This document shows, piece by piece, positions 1 through 5,256 of a stretch of DNA of 5,256 nt (position 1 is its first letter; each line of letters starts with the position of its first letter). Origin of the DNA: Candidatus Methanomethylophilaceae archaeon (GTDB lineage Archaea; Thermoplasmatota; Thermoplasmata; Methanomassiliicoccales; Methanomethylophilaceae). Made by a program: the position numbers and the translations under genes. Where the stretch lies: positions 1 to 5,256 of the forward strand of contig JAFSYZ010000194.1 in the NCBI GenBank assembly GCA_017455785.1, read 5' to 3'. The notes below the pieces were generated by a model. The model had not been told where the DNA came from and did not search any database. It was given only the letters and a program-made list of their open reading frames with translations.

Positions 1-1
1 C

Positions 2-79
2 AGTTACAAATACTGGAGCGACAAAACCTACCAGTGCATGTGGCACGAGACCACACTGGACTACCTGAAGATAGCCTGA
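2..79 (+). CDS. C-terminal end of an unidentified protein (partial)
   Basis: Only the last 25 codons are visible, ending in TGA at 77-79; the gene starts outside the window. The residues include W, Y, C and H (ending LDYLKIA), and nearly every third codon position is G or C, as in the intact genes here. That favours this frame over frame 1, which is also open to a stop at 152-154 but runs through the hairpin at 88-115 with unlike codon use. The gene ends nine bases before a strong hairpin and a T-rich tract, as expected for the last gene of a transcript. There is too little sequence to name a family. Confidence 0.7.
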   Translation, partial: SYKYWSDKTYQCMWHETTLDYLKIA

Positions 80-87
80 ACAGGAGT

Positions 88-154
88 GCCGTCCGCTTCA
101 TAGGAAGCGGACGGCCAAACATCTTCCAAACCTTTCTCTTTTTATGTTTTACTT
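88..154 (+). terminator. Hairpin plus T-rich tract ending the upstream + strand gene
   Basis: Bases 88-99 (GCCGTCCGCTTC) and 104-115 (GAAGCGGACGGC) form a perfect 12-bp GC-rich stem with a four-base ATAG loop. A pyrimidine- and T-rich stretch follows at about 131-154. The T tract begins about 16 bases after the stem, so this is not a tight bacterial-type terminator. In archaea a T-rich stretch can end transcription without a hairpin, so the tract may do the work and the stem may protect the 3' end. The minus-strand gene at 170-514 also ends here, and the stem could serve it too, though no T run follows on that strand. Confidence 0.75.
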
Positions 155-169
155 AATCAGACGATCATC

Positions 170-373
170 TTAATCCTTGTCGTAGATGTCGTGCTTGGGT
201 CTCTTCAGGCCCTCGATCTTGATGCCGTTCTTCTCCGCATAGTCCCAAAGGGCCGCATCGAAGTAGGCATCGATCCTGAGCAGACCCAGGACCCTCACGG
301 TCGGTTCTATGGAGAGCGCCCTCGTCTCCATCGGGGGTCTGGTGTCTATCGGGTATGTGCCTTCAACAGGCAT
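170..373 (-). CDS. Small unrecognised protein, 67 codons, probably the C-terminal part of a broken gene
   Basis: This is the longest intact reading frame in the region: ATG at 371-373, TAA at 170-172, 67 codons. Codon use is G/C-rich in the third position, with AGG, AAG, GAG and ATC frequent, matching the large genes nearby, so this strand is coding. The product has a charged, Lys/Asp-rich tail (ending IYDKD) and no membrane segment. The ATG is unlikely to be the true start. The frame stays open upstream for 16 more codons of coding character (SAPVNLKTKIDLTAN...) to a TGA at 422-424, without an ATG, GTG or TTG, and no Shine-Dalgarno sequence or TATA box serves this ATG. I do not recognise the family. 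See the combined entry for 170-514. Confidence 0.45.
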   Translation of the reverse strand: MPVEGTYPIDTRPPMETRALSIEPTVRVLGLLRIDAYFDAALWDYAEKNGIKIEGLKRPKHDIYDKD

Positions 374-430
374 GTTGGCTGTGAGGTCTATCTTCGTCTT
401 CAGGTTGACAGGGGCGGACTGTCAAATCTA

Positions 431-437
431 TTTTTTT
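431..437 (-). other. A7 run in slippery-heptamer phase before an in-frame TAG
   Basis: Read on the minus strand, the seven A's lie in the phase (TC)A AAA AAA, immediately followed by TAG. This is the X XXY YYZ arrangement used for -1 ribosomal frameshifting. A -1 slip would give a product of about 50 residues ending at the TGA at 363-365, not the 67-codon downstream frame. A homopolymer indel is the simpler explanation. Confidence 0.25.
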
Positions 438-532
438 GAATAGCACTTATCACTGGCAGCCATTATTTCGGCCAGCTCTTCATGCAGAAGGACACCTTCT
501 TTCACATCTGTCATAAGAGATATGGGAAAACC

Positions 533-540
533 GTTATACC
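533..540. promoter_or_regulatory. Near-palindromic TATA element, candidate shared divergent promoter
   Basis: The bases GTTATACC read GGTATAAC on the other strand. The centre (about 536.5) is 25-26 bases before the MATE ATG at 562, the usual archaeal TATA-to-start-site distance if transcription starts at the ATG. A purine-rich GGGAAAA (524-530) sits just upstream, where a BRE would be. The same element lies about 22 bases before the minus-strand ATG at 514, slightly short for a leaderless start. The whole divergent gap is 47 bp with no second obvious TATA box, so one TBP site may serve both directions. Confidence 0.5.
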
Positions 541-561
541 GCATCCGACGATACATGCATC

Positions 562-2412
562 ATGAAAGGTGAGCTGCCTATCGCTCCTCAGAAGGTCGTC
601 CTGGAGATACTGGACAGTCTCACCTCGCATTCCATGCTGAAGAGAATGGCGGTGATACTGTCGATCTTCATTCCCGGGATAGGCTGTATAATATGCGGAC
701 AGAAGAAGAGAGGTGTAATGATCTTCATCGTCACCGTGACCGCGATGATCCTGGCGTACATCATCAGTCCTGGATTCCTGCATGACAATTCCATTCCCAT
801 AGCCTTGCTGCATATCCTGTTCACGATAGGCGCCATCATAGCCTGGATGGTCAACATCGAGCAGTGCATCGCGAGTTATGAGATAAACATCGAGAAACTC
901 CTGTCGAAATTCAAGCTTCCAGATGATATGGGCCTCTCGAAGATCATCGATAGGTTCAACCAGCTCACCGGGAAGATGGTCAAGGAAGGGAGACTGGATA
1001 ACAACGCTAATCTGGACAAGATGATCGACGACCCGAGGTATGCCATCATCACCATGTCCATCATCGTCAGCATGACCTTCATCGCCACGAAGGTGAACGC
1101 CTTCCTGGACAAGATCTGGATCTCCGATATAAGCCTGGATGCCATGTCAGCTGTTTCAACGGTATCGTCCATCTACTCGGTGGTGGCCGCGATAGGTGTC
1201 GGTATCGGTACCGGTGCTTGCGTATGTATATCATACACACTCGGTAAGAGGAATTTCGAGAGGTCGCAGGAACTGGCCACGGCATCGCTGTTCCTCTCCA
1301 TTCTGATTTCCATCCCGACCGCCATATTCATGATCGTCGCCGTGGAGCCGGTTACCGAGGTACAGGGCGAGGTGATATCACGGTTATCGATGGACTACAT
1401 CATACCGTTGACATTGGGGTGTCCGTTCATCATCCTGTCCGGTGTCATCGGCAGTCTGTTCAAGGCCGAGGGAGCGATGAAGGTCATGACATTCTGCGCA
1501 TTGGTCAGTGTTCCTGTCAACGCCATATTGACACCGATCTTCATCAAACAGTTCGGGTGGGGCATAATGGGCGCTTCGCTTGCAACGGTCATAGGTTCGG
1601 CCGTCTCCACGGCTTTGTCCTACTACATGTTCGGCAGGGGGAAGTACCACTTCAAACTGAGGTTCGCCATCCCTTCTTCCGCTCCTATGAAGGAGATCCT
1701 CACCGTAGGCGGTCCAAAGGCTCTGGAGGAGCTCCTCGGAGGGATCATCATCCTTGTCCAGACACTTATCATATCCGTTAATACCGGGAGTCTGGCAGTG
1801 GCGGTCACCAGTATCGGTTTCTCCTTCCCGTATCTGATGACGATGATACCCGATTCAATATCCGCGGGTTCCACGCCTGTATGTTCGGCACAGGCCGGTG
1901 CACATAACGTGGATGTGATGAGAAGCTCGATAAAATACACCGTGACGCTTACGCTGGCTCTTTCGATAGTGGCCATGATCGTGATGCTGATATTCGCGGA
2001 CCCCATCAATTCCATATTCATAGGCAACAAGCAGATCGATGACAAGGAGCTGCTGTTGACTGCTACAAGGACATATGCACTGCTGATACCGTTCTATCTG
2101 GTCAGCAGGACATGCTCCAATATGCTGCAGGTGGTCAGAAAATCGCACATCTCCGCACCTGTCTACATAGGTATGGGCTTCCTGAGACTGGGGGTCCTTT
2201 CCCTTTTCGGTACGACAATCATGAACGTCGTGTATGTGGAGGTGGGTATGAACGTCCTGTTAGGCATAGTGATGCTGGCATTGCTGGTGTATTACACCGG
2301 AAGGTTCGATCCCGACAGGGTGGATAACAACGAGGACAGCTGGTTCGGCCGTATGGATTCCATCAAGGACATCATGAGCCGTTGGACCGGACGTGAAGAA
2401 AAGACGGCATGA
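562..2412 (+). CDS. MATE-family multidrug/metabolite exporter with an extra N-terminal TM2-like membrane domain
   Basis: This is a 616-residue membrane protein, long beside the usual 440-480 of MATE transporters. Residues 155-580 are the MATE core. The N-lobe has DDPRYAI at its start, then GVGIGTGACVCISYTLGKRN (212-231). The C-lobe repeats the pattern with GGPKALEELLGG (383-394) and STPVCSAQAGAHN (437-449). MATE proteins export cationic drugs or metabolites using Na+ or H+; the substrate here cannot be read. Residues 28-110 form a separate unit of about three helices with IPGIGCIICGQKKRGVMIF (37-55), resembling TM2/DUF5683-type domains, joined by a hydrophilic linker (111-155). A charged tail follows residue 580. 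ATG 562 is the only usable upstream start: an in-frame TAA lies at 514-516, with no ATG between. There is no Shine-Dalgarno sequence, and the TATA spacing suggests a leaderless mRNA. The core call is firm; the N-domain identity is tentative. Confidence 0.9.
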   Translation: MKGELPIAPQKVVLEILDSLTSHSMLKRMAVILSIFIPGIGCIICGQKKRGVMIFIVTVTAMILAYIISPGFLHDNSIPIALLHILFTIGAIIAWMVNIEQCIASYEINIEKLLSKFKLPDDMGLSKIIDRFNQLTGKMVKEGRLDNNANLDKMIDDPRYAIITMSIIVSMTFIATKVNAFLDKIWISDISLDAMSAVSTVSSIYSVVAAIGVGIGTGACVCISYTLGKRNFERSQELATASLFLSILISIPTAIFMIVAVEPVTEVQGEVISRLSMDYIIPLTLGCPFIILSGVIGSLFKAEGAMKVMTFCALVSVPVNAILTPIFIKQFGWGIMGASLATVIGSAVSTALSYYMFGRGKYHFKLRFAIPSSAPMKEILTVGGPKALEELLGGIIILVQTLIISVNTGSLAVAVTSIGFSFPYLMTMIPDSISAGSTPVCSAQAGAHNVDVMRSSIKYTVTLTLALSIVAMIVMLIFADPINSIFIGNKQIDDKELLLTATRTYALLIPFYLVSRTCSNMLQVVRKSHISAPVYIGMGFLRLGVLSLFGTTIMNVVYVEVGMNVLLGIVMLALLVYYTGRFDPDRVDNNEDSWFGRMDSIKDIMSRWTGREEKTA

Positions 2413-2583
2413 TCCTTCTCCATCTGATCGTGTGATCCCCTTTACATGAGTGCGCCTTAATCGTTGTGAACTCGGTGAGTCTGTCAATATGGATTTGTAG
2501 TTCGTATGGGTCCCGACCGGTCATCCGTAGATTCAATCTCATCCCATAATCGCGTTAATGACTGATGTCTTTTCTCTGGGGAA

Positions 2584-2631
2584 CTGTGTTCGGCAATTCT
2601 CAAGGGTATGAGGGATAATTGCAAGATTCAG
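2584..2631. repeat. Palindromic intergenic repeat, copy A
   Basis: GCAATTCTCA (2593-2602) pairs with TGAG (2609-2612) and, after a four-base bulge, AATTGC (2617-2622). The outer CTG (2584-2586) pairs with CAG (2629-2631). The left arm CTGTGTTCGGCAAT (2584-2597) is identical to the left arm of copy B at 4662-4675. The tails are also alike (AAGATTCAG here, AAGAATACAG there). The element lies in the 284-bp gap between two convergent genes. The rest of that gap (2413-2583) shows no gene and only a T-rich stretch (about 2568-2577) that might end MATE transcription. Confidence 0.55.
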
Positions 2632-2681
2632 AAAAGAGCGGGGGTCTGACCGCGCTTCGGATCATCGGACGCGGCCCGACC
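2632..2681 (-). terminator. Candidate terminator of the S41-like protease gene
   Basis: Just past the protease TAA (2697-2699), GGTC (2643-2646) and CCGCG (2650-2654) pair with CGCGG (2670-2674) and GACC (2678-2681), giving a two-part GC-rich stem with a 3x3 internal loop and a 15-base terminal loop. Continuing on the minus strand, a pyrimidine-rich CTCTTTTCTG follows (about 2629-2638), as expected for an archaeal termination tract. The stem is imperfect, so confidence is moderate. Confidence 0.45.
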
Positions 2682-2696
2682 TGCTGTTGAAATGAC

Positions 2697-4601
2697 TTAT
2701 CGGTCCCTGCGTGCGACGAACCCGATGAGGATTGCTAAAGCTATGATCGCGATCGCCACGGCCCCTATGACGACGGCATCATAACCGGAGTCGTCATCTG
2801 ATTTCCTGTAGAAATCGTTCATCGATCTGCTGATCTCATCGATGTCGTAGAGTACGGAATAATCCGTGGTCGATGAGTCTATCAGCACCTTGTCAGGAGC
2901 GGCACCGGCCTCTACATCCGCACCGCTTTTGGTAGCAGCGGCCGAATATGAGGAGCAGGATGATATGAATCCATCGGATGTGCTTCCTAACATCAGTGAA
3001 CAGATGCCCCCTCCAGACCTCTCTCCGATGATCATTATCCCTTCATCCTTCGCATACACCGGCAGCATGTTACCGCTGGAGAACGACAGGCCTGTCGTGA
3101 GCATGGCGAAATCGAAGTCATACTTCTTCCCGAGGTCCGCTTCATTGCATTCACCGTCCAGATTGGTATCGATCAGGACACGTGTGATCTTGATGGCTCC
3201 GGTCTGGACATCCATTTCGCGCATATCAACGTAATCGCCGGTGATGACTCCCAGCATGTACAGCACAACAGCGACATATCCTCCGCTGTTGGCAGACAGG
3301 TCTATGACGAAGTTCCTGATGGCCGGATCGGCCTTGGCCATGTCGAGGGCCGTCACGAAATGACTTATGGAGTCGTCGGGATAGGGATTCCCCGGAGTCC
3401 ACTCTTTCCATCCTTCCATATCGGTTTCGAAGCAATTGAAGGAAAAGACGGCGGTATCGCCCTTGGAGTAGTATGTGTCCTCTTCACCTCTGGAGTTCTT
3501 TCCGATGACGATGGCATCGGACCATGTCTCGGCCCTCGCCTTGCTGACACCTTCTGTCTTTTGAGTCCGGTCAGGATGCTCCGGCAGCTGCACCTTCTCC
3601 AGTTCGGTTTCTATGGCTGCGGCCATCTCGGGATGTGTCTCCTTATTGTTCAAAATTCTGACCACAGCATCAAGTTGGGTGTGACCGCCATCGTAGAGAT
3701 ATGCCTCCAGGCCGATGATTCCCGCCACATATTGGGCGTACGATGTCGAATTCAGCCATTCCTTTATCTGGATCAGGTTCTTATCGTTGGAGGTGGTGAG
3801 GATCTCATCGAGTGTCTTCGTCCTCATCTGTTCTCCGAGAACGGATGAACTGACCTTGCCGTAGAAGTTGTCCAGATACAAACAGAGGTTCTTGTAGGAG
3901 AACTCGGCCATGTCTGCGGTGCGCTCGCTTTCCGCCAATGAATCGATCCCTGCCCTGTATGCAGGGGTTATCAACTGACCTTGCATTGCATGGAGAAGGT
4001 TGATCATATGGGCGGCGGCAGTAGCGACACCCCCGTTGCCGGGCACGTACATTATCATGAATCCAGTTCCGCCCATGAACAGGTCTGCTGCTATGGATAG
4101 GGGCATGTAGATGTCCCCGTCATCGTAGTATGCTTTGACCCCGTAGTCTGAATATCTTATGGTTGCAGCGGTGGATCCTTCTGTGTCTACGCTGACTTCT
4201 TTGAGGAAGGCAGGATTATCTGCGGCCTTCCCCAAGGAAAGTTTGGCGAATTCTCTGTAATCATCACTGTAGACGATGCCTTCCTCGAGATCGACTACCG
4301 CCGATCCATTCTCGTTGGTCAAGGTGTACTTCCCGCCCTCGGCTGTCAGGGTCATATCTTTATCCTGATAGATTCTGTACAACTGGCACACTCCGATGTA
4401 CGGGACATTCGGCATATCGTCGTAGTATCTCAGAGTTATCTTCGTCGGCGTTTCTGCGTCCGCTTTATAGAAATCGATCTCCCTCGTCTCCGGAATGGTG
4501 TCATCCGCATCGGATTCGTCGGACACCATGATGACGGAGCCGCATACAACCAATGTGATGACTGCGAACAATGCCAGTAATCGTCTTTCCGTCGGAGCCA
4601 T
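2697..4601 (-). CDS. Exported, membrane-tethered S41-family-like serine protease
   Basis: This is a 634-residue protein. Residues 6-26 are a hydrophobic signal or anchor, followed by SDESDADD (27-34). Residues 608-629 are a C-terminal membrane helix ending ARRDR, so the bulk should face outside the cell. The S41 (tail-specific protease/IRBP) core lies at about 380-575: strand NFVIDLSANSGG (430-441), nucleophile region GLSFSSGN (504-511, S508 the likely serine), K-D-x-G (518-521), GERSGGG (526-532), and a late SGADVEAGAAPD (559-570). The lysine 25 residues after the serine in CtpA-type enzymes is absent (I533 or a nearby glycine), so a different dyad or triad partner is expected, as in Lys-lacking S41 members. 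DTNLDGECNEAD (478-489) matches an EF-hand-type calcium loop. Residues 40-380 hold a beta-rich, then a helical region that I cannot assign. No PDZ domain is evident. The start is fixed by the signal peptide. The substrate is unknown. Confidence 0.8.
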   Translation of the reverse strand: MAPTERRLLALFAVITLVVCGSVIMVSDESDADDTIPETREIDFYKADAETPTKITLRYYDDMPNVPYIGVCQLYRIYQDKDMTLTAEGGKYTLTNENGSAVVDLEEGIVYSDDYREFAKLSLGKAADNPAFLKEVSVDTEGSTAATIRYSDYGVKAYYDDGDIYMPLSIAADLFMGGTGFMIMYVPGNGGVATAAAHMINLLHAMQGQLITPAYRAGIDSLAESERTADMAEFSYKNLCLYLDNFYGKVSSSVLGEQMRTKTLDEILTTSNDKNLIQIKEWLNSTSYAQYVAGIIGLEAYLYDGGHTQLDAVVRILNNKETHPEMAAAIETELEKVQLPEHPDRTQKTEGVSKARAETWSDAIVIGKNSRGEEDTYYSKGDTAVFSFNCFETDMEGWKEWTPGNPYPDDSISHFVTALDMAKADPAIRNFVIDLSANSGGYVAVVLYMLGVITGDYVDMREMDVQTGAIKITRVLIDTNLDGECNEADLGKKYDFDFAMLTTGLSFSSGNMLPVYAKDEGIMIIGERSGGGICSLMLGSTSDGFISSCSSYSAAATKSGADVEAGAAPDKVLIDSSTTDYSVLYDIDEISRSMNDFYRKSDDDSGYDAVVIGAVAIAIIALAILIGFVARRDR

Positions 4602-4611
4602 ATTCCTTTCC

Positions 4612-4657
4612 CCCTTTCGAAATAGGAGGACCTGGACAGATAAAGCTTTCGAAAGGG
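4612..4657. promoter_or_regulatory. 11-bp inverted repeat flanking the protease core promoter (possible operator pair)
   Basis: CCCTTTCGAAA (4612-4622) is the exact reverse complement of TTTCGAAAGGG (4647-4657), with a 24-base spacer. Each arm contains the 8-bp palindrome TTTCGAAA, and the two palindrome centres are 32 bp apart, about three helical turns. One arm abuts the TATA box on its BRE side; the other covers the expected start site. This is the arrangement expected of a dimeric repressor or regulator binding twice, but no regulator is encoded nearby. The arms could instead pair as a hairpin. Confidence 0.45.
4639..4645 (-). promoter_or_regulatory. TATA box of the S41-like protease gene
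   Basis: On the minus strand CTTTATC lies about 38-44 bases before the ATG (4599-4601), preceded by CGAAAG, which fits an archaeal BRE. Transcription would start near 4616, leaving a leader of about 15 bases. That leader contains GGGGG and AGGA just before the ATG, a poor Shine-Dalgarno match at an unusually short distance. Confidence 0.5.
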
Positions 4658-4660
4658 CAA

Positions 4661-4713
4661 TCTGTGTTCGGCAATCATGTCTATGCGATGACTGATTGCC
4701 TCAAGAATACAGA
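4661..4713. repeat. Palindromic intergenic repeat, copy B
   Basis: This is a long imperfect inverted repeat. CTGTGTTC (4662-4669) pairs with GAATACAG (4705-4712) with one G-T wobble, GGCAATCA (4670-4677) with TGATTGCC (4693-4700), and GTC (4679-4681) with GAC (4690-4692). A TCAA bulge and a one-base bulge interrupt it, and T4661-A4713 extends it. That is about 19 paired positions around an eight-base loop. It shares CTGTGTTCGGCAAT with copy A in the same orientation. It lies just upstream of the protease promoter and downstream of the four-helix protein gene, where it could also act as a terminator or RNA-stabilising stem. Confidence 0.6.
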
Positions 4714-4737
4714 CTATGTGCCCCCTTCATAGGATAA

Positions 4738-4768
4738 CCTTCGCATTCGATCTTGCAATTATCGAAGG
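4738..4768 (-). terminator. Hairpin C directly after the four-helix protein gene
   Basis: Starting one base beyond the TGA (4770-4772), the region can fold in two ways: CCTTCG (4738-4743) with CGAAGG (4763-4768), or TTCGAT (4746-4751) with ATCGAA (4761-4766) around a nine-base loop. No T run follows on the minus strand, so the terminator role is inferred from position. Its minus-strand sequence GATAATTGCAAGAT (4763 to 4750) recurs on the plus strand in copy A at 2614-2627. Confidence 0.35.
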
Positions 4769-4769
4769 A

Positions 4770-5243
4770 TCATTCTGTCTCAGGTGTGACGATCATCGCG
4801 GATTTCAGTTTCCTTCCGAGTTTTATTATGATCTTTCCTCCGATGTAGACGATGATGAAACTGACCACCACGAAGATCGTGATCGGAAGTATCTGTTCCT
4901 CCAACGTCTCGCCCTTCATCGCCTTCATGACGAAGTAGATCTGATAATAGTTGCTCAGATAGAGTACCAGGGAACCGGTGGCCAGGAAAGAATCTACCTT
5001 CTTCAGTATCGGACGGTCGGAGACATCGAATGCCAGGCATGTGCATGAACTGCATGTGAGCACAGCGGCGATGAACAGCAGGAAGGAGATCAACAATTCA
5101 TACCAGCCCTGGGAGAGGTGGCCCTCCAGATGTCCGGTGTTGACCCATGACCATGATACGATCATCGCTACTGATATGATGTAACAAGCCAGTTCGATGA
5201 ATCCCAAGAAGTATTTTCCGAATTTAGTGAACTCGATGGACAT
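4770..5243 (-). CDS. Four-helix integral membrane protein of unknown function
   Basis: The 157-residue product has four hydrophobic segments at about residues 9-32, 47-71, 86-108 and 117-140. The third is rich in tyrosine (LYLSNYYQIYF), and a basic patch after the fourth (KLGRKLK) suggests a cytoplasmic C terminus. A CSSCTC cluster (C64, C67, C69) lies at the end of helix 2. Three cysteines at a membrane edge could bind metal, form a disulfide or be lipidated, but nothing here decides. The ATG at 5241-5243 has AGGA five bases upstream, a reasonable ribosome site. However, the frame stays open to the window edge (ARKL before the Met), so an earlier start cannot be excluded. The protease gene follows on the same strand, but 168 bases of hairpins and a promoter separate them, so cotranscription is not required. 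I do not recognise the family. Confidence 0.75.
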   Translation of the reverse strand: MSIEFTKFGKYFLGFIELACYIISVAMIVSWSWVNTGHLEGHLSQGWYELLISFLLFIAAVLTCSSCTCLAFDVSDRPILKKVDSFLATGSLVLYLSNYYQIYFVMKAMKGETLEEQILPITIFVVVSFIIVYIGGKIIIKLGRKLKSAMIVTPETE

Positions 5244-5256
5244 CAGCTTCCTGGCA

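Larger units (their letters stand above)
170..514 (-). pseudogene. Probable frameshifted small gene (restorable to about 114 residues)
   Basis: On the minus strand an ATG at 512-514 opens a 28-codon segment (MTDVKEGVLL...CYSKK) that stops at TAG (428-430) directly after a run of seven A (plus-strand T, 431-437). A TGA at 422-424 follows two codons on, and the same frame then continues as coding sequence to TAA at 170-172. Adding one A to the run gives KKIDLTVR. Removing one C from the CCCC run (plus-strand GGGG, 411-414) then returns to the downstream frame as VRPVNLKTKIDLT. The result is one continuous protein of about 114 residues. Two compensating one-base errors, both in homopolymers, suggest either sequencing or assembly error or a decayed gene. 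The restored start lies 22 bases from a TATA-like element shared with the MATE gene. No family is recognised. It remains possible that these are two separate small ORFs. Confidence 0.5.

Noticed and set aside
1..154. Frame 1 open from the window edge to TAA at 152-154
   Set aside because: It runs through the perfect hairpin and T-rich tract and has poor codon use; frame 2 ends properly before the hairpin.
191..439. Plus-strand 82-codon frame opposite the small minus-strand gene
   Set aside because: The minus strand has the codon use typical of the neighbouring genes. The plus frame is its antisense and has no promoter or ribosome site.
511..813. Minus-strand 100-codon frame across the MATE start
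   Set aside because: It overlaps the clear MATE N terminus, its composition is rich in Q, H and R as in antisense frames, and it would also cover the divergent promoter.
2508..2522. GACCGGTC palindrome and adjacent GGTC/GACC stem
   Set aside because: The stems are only 4 bp, there is no T run and no repetition elsewhere; it is within chance for this GC content.
3360..3848. Plus-strand 162-codon frame (and another at 2866-3234) inside the protease gene
   Set aside because: Both are antisense to well-supported S41-like coding sequence and show no recognisable domains; they are shadows of the opposite strand.
4714..4732. CTATG/CATAG 5-bp stem between repeat B and hairpin C
   Set aside because: The stem is short and weak and has no supporting context.
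1..5256. tRNA, rRNA, CRISPR arrays, transposase genes or defence genes
   Set aside because: No cloverleaf, no regularly spaced repeats and no transposase- or nuclease-like motifs were seen; intergenic space totals only a few hundred bases.

Overview
The window looks archaeal, most likely from a Thermoplasmatota methanogen of the Methanomassiliicoccales/Methanomethylophilaceae type. The case rests on TATA-like boxes about 25 bases before starts, a gene that appears leaderless, and frequent ATA, AGG and AGA codons. The exported protease also carries a Ser/Asp-rich 'SDESDADD' stretch after its signal segment, which I recall as common in exported proteins of that group. The four intact stop codons are TGA or TAA, never TAG, which fits a group that tends to spare UAG, but four is a tiny sample. 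The lineage is inferred; no marker gene is present.

Layout: (1) The last 25 codons of a + strand gene, then a perfect 12-bp hairpin and a T-rich tract (88-154). (2) On the minus strand, a short unrecognised gene (170-514) that seems broken: its N- and C-terminal parts share a frame but are separated by TAG and TGA stops. Two one-base homopolymer corrections would restore a protein of about 114 residues. (3) A 47-bp divergent promoter region with one near-palindromic TATA element. (4) A + strand MATE-family transporter of 616 residues (562-2412) with an extra N-terminal TM2-like membrane domain. (5) A 284-bp convergent intergenic region with a palindromic repeat (A) and a terminator for the minus-strand gene beyond it. 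(6) A minus-strand, membrane-tethered S41-like serine protease of 634 residues (2697-4601). (7) A 168-bp intergenic region holding the protease promoter, an 11-bp inverted repeat around its TATA box, a second palindromic repeat (B) and a third hairpin (C). (8) A minus-strand four-helix membrane protein of unknown function (4770-5243), whose upstream region runs off the window.

The genes do not form an evident pathway. All three complete genes encode membrane-associated proteins. The MATE gene stands alone. The protease has its own promoter and its own terminator, so it need not be cotranscribed with the four-helix protein behind it.

The most unusual signals are non-coding. A 14-base direct repeat embedded in palindromes brackets the protease gene, and an operator-like inverted repeat surrounds its core promoter. 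I did not find a convincing new multi-gene system.
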